64,000 nt of DNA from Brachyspira aalborgi (GCF_008016455.1 NZ_SAXU01000001.1:868001-932000), one strand, 5' to 3'. Counted from the first letter of the stretch, positions 35,276 through 45,526 are shown. The notes: generated by a model from the letters alone, not told the origin. Numbers and translations are program-made.

Positions 35276-35317
35276 GTAATCGTAAATATAATTAATTAAT
35301 TTAATAATCATAGCTAT

Positions 35318-35346
35318 ATTATAGTATATAATAAATGATTTGTCAA
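35318..35346 (-). promoter_or_regulatory. Consensus sigma-70 promoter for the GT11-like gene
   Basis: On the minus strand: TTGACA (35346-35341), 17-base spacer, TATAAT (35323-35318), both perfect. Just beyond it lies a 10-base inverted repeat, acgcttaaaa (35356-35365) / ttttaagcgt (35412-35421), of unknown role. Confidence 0.7.
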
Positions 35347-35463
35347 GAGTTTAATACGCTTAAAACAAAAGAGCGCAACTTGAACTAAATAAAAAACTAT
35401 TAATACTTTATTTTTAAGCGTTATACATAATTAAAATATATTTATAAAATTTATTAAATAAAC

Positions 35464-35491
35464 TTGAAAAAATATTTTTTATATATAAAAT
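35464..35491 (+). promoter_or_regulatory. Candidate promoter of the C26 amidohydrolase gene
   Basis: TTGAAA (35464-35469), 16-base spacer, TAAAAT (35486-35491), 37 bases before the ATG. Confidence 0.45.
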
Positions 35492-35528
35492 TATTTCTAA
35501 AAATTAAAAATAAATTTGGAATTAATAA

Positions 35529-36233
35529 ATGAATATTATAGGAATATCGGGAAATATTTTAGAAGAAAATTCTATAGCAAAGGTTTTTGTAAATCGAACT
35601 TATATAGATTCTGTAGTTAGAGCTAACGGAATTCCTTTTATAATTCCTATATGCGAAGACGAAAATATAATAAAAAAAATGATTGAAAAAGTTGACGGAA
35701 TTATAATGACGGGAGGAGTCGATATTCATCCTTTTAGATTCAACGAAGAACCTAATCCAAAAATTGGAGCAATATCAAAAGAAAGAGACGATTTCGATTT
35801 TTTAATTATGAAACATGCTTTTGAAATGAAAAAACCAATATTTGGAATTTGTAGAGGAATACAACTTATAAATGTTTTTTTTGGCGGAACTTTAATACAA
35901 GATATTAACTCTCAAAAAAATACGAATGTTTTACATTCTCAAACTGCGGCAATAGATGTGGCGACTCATAAAATTAAAATAAAAAAAGATTCTATAATCT
36001 ACAATATTTTTGGAAAAACTGCCGAAGTAAATAGCTTTCATCATCAGGCTATTGATAAACTTTCTAAAGATTTTAAAATCACATCTACGGCTAATGACGG
36101 AATAATAGAATCTATAGAATATAAGAAAAAAGACGCTTTTATATTTGGCGTTCAATGGCATCCCGAATGTATGACTGCTAAAGATATAAAAATGCAAAAT
36201 ATATTTTCTATGTTTGTAGATATTTGTAAATAA
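35529..36233 (+). CDS. Gamma-glutamyl-GABA hydrolase-like class I amidotransferase (peptidase C26)
   Basis: The 234-residue protein is a stand-alone class I glutamine amidotransferase-fold hydrolase of the PuuD type, which splits gamma-glutamyl amides. The nucleophile Cys is in FGICRGIQLINVFFGGTLIQD, and the His/Glu of the triad are in FGVQWHPECM. Further family marks are DGIIMTGGVDIHPF, the ERDDFDFLIMKHAFE helix and NSFHHQAID. No putrescine pathway genes are nearby, so the exact substrate is uncertain. Confidence 0.9.
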   Translation: MNIIGISGNILEENSIAKVFVNRTYIDSVVRANGIPFIIPICEDENIIKKMIEKVDGIIMTGGVDIHPFRFNEEPNPKIGAISKERDDFDFLIMKHAFEMKKPIFGICRGIQLINVFFGGTLIQDINSQKNTNVLHSQTAAIDVATHKIKIKKDSIIYNIFGKTAEVNSFHHQAIDKLSKDFKITSTANDGIIESIEYKKKDAFIFGVQWHPECMTAKDIKMQNIFSMFVDICK

Positions 36234-36260
36234 TATAAATATTAAAAGTTTATTAATCAA

Positions 36261-37811
36261 TTATTTTTTATTAATTTTTACTCTTAAAATAAGCCCGATA
36301 AACATAATAATAAAAGTTAAAAATATTGCAAAATATAAATTGCATAAAATTTGATATTTCAAAAATTTTATTTCGGAAAAATTTTTAGACAATTTTATTA
36401 ATAGATTTGTAAAAAATTCCACAGTAGAAGCGGGATAAATCGACAAAGGAGAATATATTTGAAAAATAATTATAGTTATTATCGAAGAAGATAGAATTAT
36501 AAAAGCCAAAGGAACGGCGAAAATATTTGCAAATATCGAAGTTAAATTTAAAATCGAAAAATGATAAACGCTAAAAGGCAATATTGAAATTAACGCTATT
36601 AAATTTATAAAAAGAAATCCAACTAATTTTATGATTAAATTTTTTAGAAAAATATTATCTACATTTTTTATTTTACTTAAAATATAAAAATCAAAAATCG
36701 GATAATAAAGAATTATTCCTAAAGTCGCTAAAAAAGAAAATTGAAAACTTATCTCTCTTATAGAATTAGGCTCTATTGTCAATATTATTAAAGCGGCTAA
36801 AAATAACGAATTGACGGAATTTCTATTTTTATCGAAAATAAAAGATATTAATAAACAAAAAGCCATTATGCTCGCTCGAATTATAGAAACCGAAAATAAA
36901 GTAATAGCGGGATAAATTATAATTGTTATAATTGTAGATATTAATATTCTTTTATAAAAATTTATCGGCAGAAAAGATAAAGCGATAAATAAAATATAAA
37001 GAACCATAGAAATATGAAGTCCAGATATTGAAAGTATATGAGATATTCCCGCGTCTATAAAATATTGATTTATATTTTTTGGAATAATGCTTTTATCTCC
37101 GATTGTTATGCCTTGAGCTACAGAATAATTTATTGGACTTAAAAATTTTCCGAGAGATTTTTTTGCAATATTTCTAAAATATAAACCGTATTTATTTATA
37201 TAATTGATAATTGAAAAACCGCTTTTTTGAACGGTAAAATTAATATAAGTATAAATTGAAGAAACGCCATATAACATTTTATTATCAAGATTTTTTATAA
37301 TATTTTTTTCGTTTTCATTTGTAAAAATATTTTTATACAAATTAATTTTTGCATAAACCGTAATTTCATCGTTTATATAAATCGGTTTTGAAGAATTATG
37401 ATATATTCTAATATTTCCCGAATAATAAAGCCAATTTTTTCCGTCAAATATCATATCGACATAAGCAATATATCTATCTCTAAAATTTATTACTCCTTCA
37501 TATTCTTTTATTTTCGCTCTATAGCCCTTTATATTGCCTTCAAAATCGCTCAAAGGATTAATAAATATTTTATAATATCTCGCTATAGTAAAACTATAAC
37601 CGATAAAAAAACATGATATTATAGCTAAATAAATTTTAGTTTTATTAAAAAATGCAAAAATTAAAGATAAGATTATTAATATAAAAGCGACTATTAAAAA
37701 TATATACGATAAAAAAATATTTTTTAAAGATAAAGCTAAAGATATTCCAAAAGAAAAACTTAAAGCAATGTATAAAATATAAGTAATCGGATAGCTATAA
37801 AATTTTTTCAT
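36261..37811 (-). CDS. ComEC/Rec2-family membrane protein without C-terminal lactamase domain
   Basis: The 516-residue polytopic protein shows the N-terminal DUF4131-type region and the competence domain (GDKSIIPKNINQYFIDAGISH then ILSISGLHISMVLYILFIAL). ComEC forms the inner-membrane channel for DNA uptake. The metallo-beta-lactamase-like domain that ends full-length ComEC is absent, leaving a protein of about two-thirds the usual length. Whether it supports transformation cannot be told. It lies 22 bases after the TetR gene, on the same strand. Confidence 0.87.
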   Translation of the reverse strand: MKKFYSYPITYILYIALSFSFGISLALSLKNIFLSYIFLIVAFILIILSLIFAFFNKTKIYLAIISCFFIGYSFTIARYYKIFINPLSDFEGNIKGYRAKIKEYEGVINFRDRYIAYVDMIFDGKNWLYYSGNIRIYHNSSKPIYINDEITVYAKINLYKNIFTNENEKNIIKNLDNKMLYGVSSIYTYINFTVQKSGFSIINYINKYGLYFRNIAKKSLGKFLSPINYSVAQGITIGDKSIIPKNINQYFIDAGISHILSISGLHISMVLYILFIALSFLPINFYKRILISTIITIIIYPAITLFSVSIIRASIMAFCLLISFIFDKNRNSVNSLFLAALIILTIEPNSIREISFQFSFLATLGIILYYPIFDFYILSKIKNVDNIFLKNLIIKLVGFLFINLIALISILPFSVYHFSILNLTSIFANIFAVPLAFIILSSSIITIIIFQIYSPLSIYPASTVEFFTNLLIKLSKNFSEIKFLKYQILCNLYFAIFLTFIIMFIGLILRVKINKK

Positions 37812-37833
37812 TATTATTTAAAAGTAAAAATAT

Positions 37834-38400
37834 TTATCTCTTTACTATTCCGTAAAAAATTATATTTATAATAGTGTCTAAATCTTTTTCTGCGCTTTCA
37901 AAATTTTCGTTTTTTGCCCATTCTAATTCAAAGCCTTTTATTATTGCAAGTATCGACTCTGTTGCAAGTTTTATATCTATATTAAATAATCCTTTTTTTA
38001 CTCCGCTTCTTAATATCATTTTTATAGTATTAAATTCGTCTTTATGATATTGCGCTCTCATATGTTCTATAAGCGTAAAATCTTCAAATATTCCGCTATG
38101 CAAGGCTTCGTAAAGATTGGCAAGTTTTATATAACCTTTTTGTCTCGTTAGTATATACGCTCTTATTTTCGCTTCCGCCGTTTCTTCTTTTTTTATCGCT
38201 TCGTATAATTCCGATTTTAAGTCTAAAGCTTCTTTTTCCGCGATTGCAAAAAATATTTCTTCTTTGCTCTTAAAATAATAATAAATACTGCTTTTAGATT
38301 TATGAACCATTAATGCAATATCGCTCATAGAAGCCTTTTTAAAACCATATTGTTTAAATAATTTTCTTGCAGCTTTTATAATTTGTTCTCTCGGATTCAT
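37834..38400 (-). CDS. TetR-family transcriptional regulator
   Basis: The 188-residue regulator has the classic N-terminal TetR helix-turn-helix: REQIIKAARKLFKQYGFKKASMSDIALMVHKSKSSIYYYFKSKEEIFFAIAEKE-type sequence in residues 3-55, followed by a divergent all-helical ligand domain. The target is unknown; the next gene downstream is the ComEC homologue and the next upstream on the same strand is the FecR-domain protein. Confidence 0.93.
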   Translation of the reverse strand: MNPREQIIKAARKLFKQYGFKKASMSDIALMVHKSKSSIYYYFKSKEEIFFAIAEKEALDLKSELYEAIKKEETAEAKIRAYILTRQKGYIKLANLYEALHSGIFEDFTLIEHMRAQYHKDEFNTIKMILRSGVKKGLFNIDIKLATESILAIIKGFELEWAKNENFESAEKDLDTIINIIFYGIVKR

Positions 38401-38483
38401 TTTTATCCTTATTTAATTAATTTAATTATATTATAACAGAATATTGATATTTGTCAAAAAATAGGATTTATTGTTTTAAGATT

Positions 38484-39224
38484 TTATTTTGATTCGCTAA
38501 AAAAATCGTTTCCTATAGGCGCTACTACCTGTTTTACATTAAACGCAGACGAATCGCTTAATTTTGCAATATTTTTGTAAACATTAGCTTGAGCCACTCT
38601 CTCTATATATTGCATTCTTAATATTTCGTTTATTCTATTTCTTAAATAAGCCGACATAACTATATCTTTTGTAGTTCCGTCTTTTAGATTAACTTCTCTA
38701 AACTGTCCTACAACCGTATTATTTAATTTTCCATATCCATGCAAGAATTGAACTTTTGTTATTCCTCCATTATGAGAAACTATAGCGGCTCCAGATATAT
38801 TTATAGTGCTGTTGTCGGGCGTATAAATTGTAATGTATTCGGGTTTATAACTCATAGGCGCTACGATTAAAATCTCGCCTTTATGCAAACTAAATACAAT
38901 ATTTCCGTTTTTATCAAAAGTATTGTCTAAATATATTGAGGAGTTTTCTTCGACTTTCAATAAAATTCTGTCTTGCAAATATGCAGTTAAAGAAGACGCT
39001 TCCGTGATTATAGTGTCTCTCGTAAATAATAAATCTCCCAATCTCGCGGGTTTTTGAATAATTTTTTTTGCCGCTTGAGTTTCGTCAGATTTTTTCGCTT
39101 CCACTTCAAGTTTTACATTTCCTTGAACATCGACAACTTTTATATATTTAGTCGAATTATAATAAGCTTCTATATTTAATGAAATTGCAAATATTAATAT
39201 TGTGGCTATAATTCTTTTTTTCAT
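38484..39224 (-). CDS. Secreted FecR-domain protein
   Basis: The product has 246 residues from the chosen ATG, with a cleavable signal (MKKRIIATILIFAISLNIEA). The body matches the FecR beta-rich domain: VVDVQGNVKLEV, LGDLLFTRDTIITEASSLTAYLQDRILLKVEENSSIYLD, FSLHKGEILIVAP, and a following IYTPDNSTINISGAAIVS. Periplasmic FecR domains without a sigma partner are common in spirochaetes and of unknown role. The TTG at 39242 is part of the ribosome site (TTGGAG) rather than a start, so I begin at 39224. Confidence 0.8.
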   Translation of the reverse strand: MKKRIIATILIFAISLNIEAYYNSTKYIKVVDVQGNVKLEVEAKKSDETQAAKKIIQKPARLGDLLFTRDTIITEASSLTAYLQDRILLKVEENSSIYLDNTFDKNGNIVFSLHKGEILIVAPMSYKPEYITIYTPDNSTINISGAAIVSHNGGITKVQFLHGYGKLNNTVVGQFREVNLKDGTTKDIVMSAYLRNRINEILRMQYIERVAQANVYKNIAKLSDSSAFNVKQVVAPIGNDFFSESK

Positions 39225-39306
39225 TTTTAAAATAAACTCCAATTTACATTTATACTTAAAAATTATCGGAATAAAATTTAATTTTATGATAAGCTTTATT
39301 AAAATT

Positions 39307-41796
39307 TCATTGTATAAAAATATTGATATTCGGACTTTTTATATCGTTTCCATTTGAATTAATCGCTTTAATATAAAAAGTATAATCTCCTTTTTTAAGA
39401 TTCCAAATCACAGAACCGTTTTTTAATTCTTCAATATTTGCAATAATCTCTTCATTGCAATATAAATTAGCTTCGATAATATTTTTAGGAATGTAAGAAG
39501 AAATAAAAATATTTTGATATTCCAAAGGCAAAGTAGAATCTATTTTATAAATCGAATTATCGGTTGGCGAAGTTATTGAAATTCTTTCATTTATTTTATT
39601 TTGATTATTTATACTATTAAAATTATTAATTTGATTTAAATTATTATAAGCGTAAGTATTTTCTGCCTTTATCCATTCTGAATTTGGTTTTTCTATCTGT
39701 CTTTCTTTAATCCAATCGTTATATTCGCTCGGCAAATTAAGAAAAACTTTTTTATCAAAGCTTCCGTCCGAATTTCTTTTTATATATAAATTATGAACAT
39801 CGCATTCGTCTTTAACTACATTTGAAATCGAAAATTCTTCGAGTCGAGTCTCTTTACAAAATTCTCCTCTCAATTTTCCGCTGATTAAACAAATTTCTCT
39901 CTCTATAATATCTTTAGGCTTATCCCATCTTGTTTCTTTTTGACTTTTATTAAGCATAGAAAATAAATCGTAAAGTATCGGGACCGCTCCGTTTCCTCCC
40001 GTTATATTTATCATTTCGCTTCCCTTAAAATCTCCAAGCCATAAACCGACTATATAATCTTTTGTATAGCCAATAGCCCAAGCGTCTCTTGAGCCTTTTG
40101 AAGTTCCCGTTTTAATCGCTATAGAAAAAGGATAAACTAATCCTCTATAACTTCTGAAAGAACCCATTCTTGCATTTTTGTCGGATAATATTTTATTTAT
40201 TAAATATGCGCTTTCTTCCGAAATTACTCTTTTATGAGTGTAGGATTTTTTAGGAAAATAAAATATCTCTCCGTTTTCTTTTTTTAATGAAACTGCAGAA
40301 TAATGATTTATAAATATTCCCGAATTTGGAAATATAGTATAAGCCGAAGCCAAATCTATAAGCCTAACTTCAGCGCTTCCAAGAACTAAAGAATAACCGT
40401 AATAATCGGGATTTTTATCAATACTTCTTAAACCCGATTTTAATAAAATATTTTGAAAATCTTTAAGACTATATTTTGAAAGCCATCTAACAGCGGGTAT
40501 ATTAAGAGAGTTTGCAAGAGCGTCTCTTATTGTAACAGGACCTCTATACTTTCTATCAAAATTTTCGGGTATATAATCTCCTCCTGGCGAGTTTATATAA
40601 GTTTTAATATCTCCTATTACCGAAGCGGGCGATTCTCCTTTATCAAATAAATAAGCGTATAAAAAAGGTTTCAAAGCGCTTCCAGGTTGTCTTAAAGCTA
40701 TAGCGCCATTTACAGAGCCGTCCGTCTCCTTGTCAAAATAATCCATAGAGCCTATCATTGAAAGAACTTCTCCCGTTTTAGCGTTTAATATAACGCAGGA
40801 AATATTTCTGACATTGAAACTATGAAGAGATTGACTCGCATTGCTTATAACTAACGAAGCTTCTTTTTGCATTTTATAATCTAAAGTAGTTTTTACTTCC
40901 GTTATATTTGAATATTTTAATTTATAAAGCGAATCTTTTATATACATTACAAAATGCGGAGCTTTAAAAGTATATTTTTCTTTATTTTTATAAATCGTTG
41001 TATTTTCGTTTATATAATTATTATATTCTTCTTCTTTAATATAATTATTATTTTTCATTTGACCAAGAACATATATTTTTCTTAAATGCAATCTTTCCTT
41101 ATATTTATAAGGATTAAATTTTGTTCCCGATTTTATTATAGATGCAAGAATAACGGATTCGTTTATATTTAAATCTTTAACTTCTTTTTTAAAATATAAT
41201 TCCGCAGCCGCTCCTATTCCGTAGCAATTATTACCAAAAAAAATTCTGTTAAGATATTCTGTTAATATTTCTTCTTTAGTAAGATTCTTTTCTAATCGAA
41301 TGGAATCTAAAGCTTCATAAAATTTATTTATATAATTTCTTTCTCTATGAATAATGCTTTTTGAAAGTTGTTGAGTTATTGTGCTTCCGCCCGAAACAAT
41401 TTTTCTGTTTAAAAGATTTGAAATAAAGGCTCTTAAAATCGCTTTATAATCTATTCCTTTATGCTTAAAAAAATTTTTATCTTCGGCGCTTATAACGGCT
41501 TCAATTAAATTTTGAGGCAAATCGGAATATTTAACTTCTTTATAAAATCCGCCGTATTCTGGAAAAAGATTTGCAAGCAAAATATTATTTCTATCGTAAA
41601 TTTTTAATACTCTGCTTTCGTTTTTTTGTAATTTTTCTTTTGAAAAAGGTTTATTAATATATTCTTTTGAGAATTTATATAATTTATAAACTTTAGGAAT
41701 AAATATTAAACCTAATATAAATGAAGTTAATAATAAAATATATATTATAGTTAATGCGATTTTTTTAATTATATTTTTCATTTTTTGCTTATACAT
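39307..41796 (-). CDS. pbpC: Penicillin-binding protein 1C
   Basis: A bifunctional peptidoglycan synthase of 829 residues, anchored by one N-terminal membrane segment (residues about 12-36). The transglycosylase domain (GT51) has the catalytic Glu in ISAEDKNFFKHKGID and the GGSTITQQLSKS motif. The transpeptidase domain has the SxxK motif in RQPGSALKPFLYAY, NSLNIPA (SxN) and AIKTGTSKGSRDAWAIGYT (KTG). The C-terminal BiPBP_C-type beta domain (from about residue 735) defines the 1C class. No alpha-2-macroglobulin partner gene is adjacent. No clear ribosome site chooses between the ATG at 41796 and that at 41781. Confidence 0.93.
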   Translation of the reverse strand: MYKQKMKNIIKKIALTIIYILLLTSFILGLIFIPKVYKLYKFSKEYINKPFSKEKLQKNESRVLKIYDRNNILLANLFPEYGGFYKEVKYSDLPQNLIEAVISAEDKNFFKHKGIDYKAILRAFISNLLNRKIVSGGSTITQQLSKSIIHRERNYINKFYEALDSIRLEKNLTKEEILTEYLNRIFFGNNCYGIGAAAELYFKKEVKDLNINESVILASIIKSGTKFNPYKYKERLHLRKIYVLGQMKNNNYIKEEEYNNYINENTTIYKNKEKYTFKAPHFVMYIKDSLYKLKYSNITEVKTTLDYKMQKEASLVISNASQSLHSFNVRNISCVILNAKTGEVLSMIGSMDYFDKETDGSVNGAIALRQPGSALKPFLYAYLFDKGESPASVIGDIKTYINSPGGDYIPENFDRKYRGPVTIRDALANSLNIPAVRWLSKYSLKDFQNILLKSGLRSIDKNPDYYGYSLVLGSAEVRLIDLASAYTIFPNSGIFINHYSAVSLKKENGEIFYFPKKSYTHKRVISEESAYLINKILSDKNARMGSFRSYRGLVYPFSIAIKTGTSKGSRDAWAIGYTKDYIVGLWLGDFKGSEMINITGGNGAVPILYDLFSMLNKSQKETRWDKPKDIIEREICLISGKLRGEFCKETRLEEFSISNVVKDECDVHNLYIKRNSDGSFDKKVFLNLPSEYNDWIKERQIEKPNSEWIKAENTYAYNNLNQINNFNSINNQNKINERISITSPTDNSIYKIDSTLPLEYQNIFISSYIPKNIIEANLYCNEEIIANIEELKNGSVIWNLKKGDYTFYIKAINSNGNDIKSPNINIFIQ

Positions 41797-42037
41797 TTAA
41801 TTAATTAAAATATAAAATAATATTATATCAAAAATTATTTGTTGTCAAAAATATTTTATCTAAAAAATATATTATTACATTTTTAATAACTACTCTACCT
41901 TACTCTATTATATTATATTCTTAATTGCATTTTTTATAATTTCGTAAAATCGTCTTAAAATTAATTACATATTCAATATTATTTTATTTTAATATATAAT
42001 CAATTGAACATTAAAAAATTATAATAAAGGAAATTCC

Positions 42038-42559
42038 ATGAAATTAATCAAAATTGTATTATTAACTTTATCCATTTTTATTTTAATATCATGCTTTAAT
42101 GATAAAAGTAATTTAGATTATGTTCCCGTAGATTCTCCGAAATCTTTTAAGGTTTTGGGATTTTGCACTCCCGCTCCTGAAAACGCTTTAAACTCTAAAT
42201 ATGCTATTATAAATAAAACTATTGCGGAAGTTAATTTTGATTATGCAAATAATAATTATTATTATAGAGCTTCAAAAAAATTAAACGATTTATTTAAATT
42301 AAATAATATAAATATTAGTAATAAAGAAAATATTTCTAATAATATTAACGCTATTATAGAAGAGTTAGATTTTATAATCGAAGATATTGAAAGCATAAAT
42401 ATTATAATAAAAAATAATTCTGATAATAAAAAAGTTATATTATGGAATATAGAAAATATAAATTATTCGCTTTTATCTACTTCCGCTAAAGATAATAATT
42501 TTGATATTGAAAAACTTGCATTAACGCTTATGAAAAATAAATTGAATACAAATAATTAA
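42038..42559 (+). CDS. Small lipoprotein of unknown function
   Basis: The 173-residue lipoprotein has the signal MKLIKIVLLTLSIFILISC, lipidated at Cys19. The mature part is Asn/Ile/Lys-rich and helical, without cysteine pairs beyond one (GFCTPAPEN). I do not recognise a family. AAGGAAA precedes the ATG. Its last four bases overlap the end of polA on the opposite strand. Confidence 0.7.
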   Translation: MKLIKIVLLTLSIFILISCFNDKSNLDYVPVDSPKSFKVLGFCTPAPENALNSKYAIINKTIAEVNFDYANNNYYYRASKKLNDLFKLNNINISNKENISNNINAIIEELDFIIEDIESINIIIKNNSDNKKVILWNIENINYSLLSTSAKDNNFDIEKLALTLMKNKLNTNN

Positions 42560-45369
42560 TGAATTTCTCCCCAACTTTTGCCTTTATGAATATCCACTAC
42601 TATAGGAACATTTGCTTTAACCGAATGCTCCATTATATCTTTCATAACTTTCATAGCTCTGTCGGATTCTTCTTCTGAAACTTCAACTACTAATTCGTCA
42701 TGAACTTGCATAACTATTTTTGCAGTTTTGAAATGATTTTTAAACTCTCTATGAATTCCTATCATAGCGACTTTAATCATATCGGCGGCGCTTCCTTGAA
42801 TTAAAGTATTCAAAGCCATTCTTTCCGCTTCGTTTCTAACTACAGAGTTTGAAGAGTTTATAGTTTTTGATAAATCCCTTATTCTTCCCATCATAGTTCT
42901 AACATAGCCTTTATTTTTAATATCTTTAATTGCCTCTTCGCAGAAAGGTTTAACTTGAGAATAAGTTTCAAAATAACTTTTTATAAACTCGTCCGCTTCC
43001 TTCCTTTTTATATCCAATTCTTTTGAAAGCCCGAATGCAGTTTTTCCATAAATTATTGAAAAGTTAATAATTTTTGCCGTATTTCTCATTGAAGGAGTAA
43101 TATGCTCTTTACTAACGGAATATATTTTCATTGCAGTTTTTTTATGAATATCGTCATTATTTTTAAAAGCTTCTACTAATGTCGGGTCTTTACTAAAATG
43201 AGCTAGTAATCTTAATTCTATTTGCGAATAATCGGCTGATATAAGTAAATTTCCTTTTTCGGCTATAAAAGTATTTCTTATATCTTTACCTTCTTCTCCT
43301 TTCACGGGTATATTTTGTAAATTAGGCTCTGAAGAAGATAATCTTCCCGTTGCGGTTACGGTTTGATTAAAATATGCATGAATTCTATTTGTCGATTTAT
43401 TAACTAAAGTCGGAAAAACATCCAAATATGTATTTTTTAATTTTGAATATTTTCTATAAGTTATCATATTTTCCGCTATTTTATATTTTTTGGCAAGCTC
43501 GCTCAAAACTTCTTCATCCGTAGAAAATCCCGTTTTCGTTTTTTTTGCAGTCGGAAGTTTTAATTTTGTAAATAATATATATTCAAGTTGTTTCGGAGAT
43601 TGCAAATTAAATTCCTCTTTAGCTTCTTTATAAATGTCTTTTTGAATTTTATCTAAAAGCAAACCATACTCTTCCGATTGTTTTTCCATTTTTTTAGAAC
43701 TAATATAAACTCCGTCAAATTCCATATCGGCAAGAACTTCTATCAAAGGCATTTCTATATTAAAAAATAATTTGTCAAGCTCAAATTTCTTTATTATCGG
43801 AGCAAAGCATTCGTAAAGCCTAAAAGTTATATCTGCATCCTCGCATGCATATTCCACTACATCTTTTAAATTTACATTTAATAAAGTTTTTTCGGCGTTG
43901 TCGGTTATATCTCTATATTTTATAGTATTATAAGACAAATAACTTAAAGCCAAATCGTCCATATTATATCGGCTTCTTGCAGGATTTATAAGATAAGCGG
44001 CAACCATAGTGTCGAAATACATATTTCCAAATCTCTTATTTATCGCTCGCATCATTTTATATTCGTATTTTAAATTATGTCCTATTACTTTTATATCTTC
44101 TTTAGCCAAAGTATCGAATACTAATTTTAAGCAAGAATCAATATTTATTTTAGTTCTTCCGCTAATATCAAAATAAAAAGCTTCTTTTGATTTCATAGCA
44201 AACGAAATGCCGATAATTTTATCTTCAAAAACATTTAAACCCGTAGTTTCAAAATCAACGCATACCAATTTTTTATTATTTATATCTTTAATAAGATTAT
44301 TTAATTCTGTTTCGTTTTCTATTAAATAATAATTTGCATTACCGTCTTTTGCGCTCGATAATATCGTTATTTCTTTTTCTTCTTTTATTAATTCGCTTTG
44401 TAATTTATTTTCTCTTTTATTTTTTTTATCTGTTTTTTTTGATTCGTCCGATATTTTTACTTTATCTTCTTTTTTCGATTTTATAGTTCCGTTTTCGGAT
44501 ATATAAGAATTAATTTTATTTCTAATTTGTTTTAATTCCAAATCGTCAAGAATTTTATTAACTTTTTCAATATCGATTTTATTATTTTCAATATCTTTAT
44601 AATCTAAATTTAATTCTTTTATATCTCTTTTTATTGTAGCAAGTTCATAACTCATATAAGCGTTTTCTTTATCGTTAATCAATCTTTCTTGCAATTTTCC
44701 TTGAATAGAATCTATATTTTGATAAACGCCGTTTAAGGTTTTATATTCTTGCAAAAGTTTAACTGCCGTTTTTTCTCCGACTCCTTTTACTCCAGGAATA
44801 TTATCCGAAGAATCGCCCATTAAAGCGAGTAAATCTATAATTTGATTAGGATAAACTCCTCTCTTTTCTTTAACTGTTTCCGCATCGTATTCTATTAATT
44901 CATTATCTTTATTGCTTGCCACAACATTAACATCTTTGTCGACAAGTTGCAGTATATCTTTATCGGGAGAGTAAATTATAGTTTTTATATTTTCTTTTTT
45001 ATTTCTTTCTGCGATATATCCTATAATATCGTCCGCTTCGTAATTATCCAAAACTATTCTAGATATTCCTAAAGCGTCTATAAGTTCGTATAAAATCGGA
45101 ATTTGACTTCTCAAATCGTCAGGCATACTCTCTCTATTTTCTTTATACTCTTTATAAATTTCGCTTCTGAAAGTTTTTCTTGAACTATCTAAAGCTATAG
45201 CGACATAATCGGAAGGATAAGCGTCTAATAAAGAAAAATAAGTTCTCAAAAATCCGTTTATTGAAGAAACATTTTCTCCTTTTGAGTTTAAAAGCGGTCT
45301 TTTCAAAAAAATAAAATGATATCTATAAAGGATACCGAAAGCGTCAATAATAAGAAATCTTTTTTTCAT
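42556..45369 (-). CDS. polA: DNA polymerase I
   Basis: The 937-residue repair and Okazaki-fragment polymerase has three domains. The 5'-nuclease (residues about 1-290) shows FLIIDAFGILYRYHF, SPDKDILQLVD and LLALMGDSSDNIPGVKGVGEKTA. The 3'-exonuclease (about 345-530) has CVDFETTG (motif I) and YACEDADIT (motif III), but motif II reads GHNLKYEYKMM with Glu where E. coli has the metal-binding Asp. The polymerase domain has SADYSQIELRLLAH (motif A), KIINFSIIYGKTAFGLS (motif B) and VMQVHDELVVEV (motif C). Proofreading may therefore be altered. The order and length are otherwise standard. Confidence 0.97.
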   Translation of the reverse strand: MKKRFLIIDAFGILYRYHFIFLKRPLLNSKGENVSSINGFLRTYFSLLDAYPSDYVAIALDSSRKTFRSEIYKEYKENRESMPDDLRSQIPILYELIDALGISRIVLDNYEADDIIGYIAERNKKENIKTIIYSPDKDILQLVDKDVNVVASNKDNELIEYDAETVKEKRGVYPNQIIDLLALMGDSSDNIPGVKGVGEKTAVKLLQEYKTLNGVYQNIDSIQGKLQERLINDKENAYMSYELATIKRDIKELNLDYKDIENNKIDIEKVNKILDDLELKQIRNKINSYISENGTIKSKKEDKVKISDESKKTDKKNKRENKLQSELIKEEKEITILSSAKDGNANYYLIENETELNNLIKDINNKKLVCVDFETTGLNVFEDKIIGISFAMKSKEAFYFDISGRTKINIDSCLKLVFDTLAKEDIKVIGHNLKYEYKMMRAINKRFGNMYFDTMVAAYLINPARSRYNMDDLALSYLSYNTIKYRDITDNAEKTLLNVNLKDVVEYACEDADITFRLYECFAPIIKKFELDKLFFNIEMPLIEVLADMEFDGVYISSKKMEKQSEEYGLLLDKIQKDIYKEAKEEFNLQSPKQLEYILFTKLKLPTAKKTKTGFSTDEEVLSELAKKYKIAENMITYRKYSKLKNTYLDVFPTLVNKSTNRIHAYFNQTVTATGRLSSSEPNLQNIPVKGEEGKDIRNTFIAEKGNLLISADYSQIELRLLAHFSKDPTLVEAFKNNDDIHKKTAMKIYSVSKEHITPSMRNTAKIINFSIIYGKTAFGLSKELDIKRKEADEFIKSYFETYSQVKPFCEEAIKDIKNKGYVRTMMGRIRDLSKTINSSNSVVRNEAERMALNTLIQGSAADMIKVAMIGIHREFKNHFKTAKIVMQVHDELVVEVSEEESDRAMKVMKDIMEHSVKANVPIVVDIHKGKSWGEIH

Positions 45370-45498
45370 AATTCTATTATACTATAATATTTTTATTAAG
45401 TAAATAACGACTTTACGATTATATTTTTTATAAAAAATTCAAGCGAAATTCAATATAAATTATGTTTACATAATATATAAATTTTTTTTAAAAAAGAC

Positions 45499-45526
45499 TT
45501 GACTTTTTAAATTAATTAATTATATT
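45499..45526 (+). promoter_or_regulatory. Promoter of the 45.6-kb lipoprotein gene
   Basis: TTGACT (45499-45504), 16-base spacer, TATATT (45521-45526), about 53 bases before the ATG, which has the strong ribosome site CAGGAGG. Confidence 0.55.
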
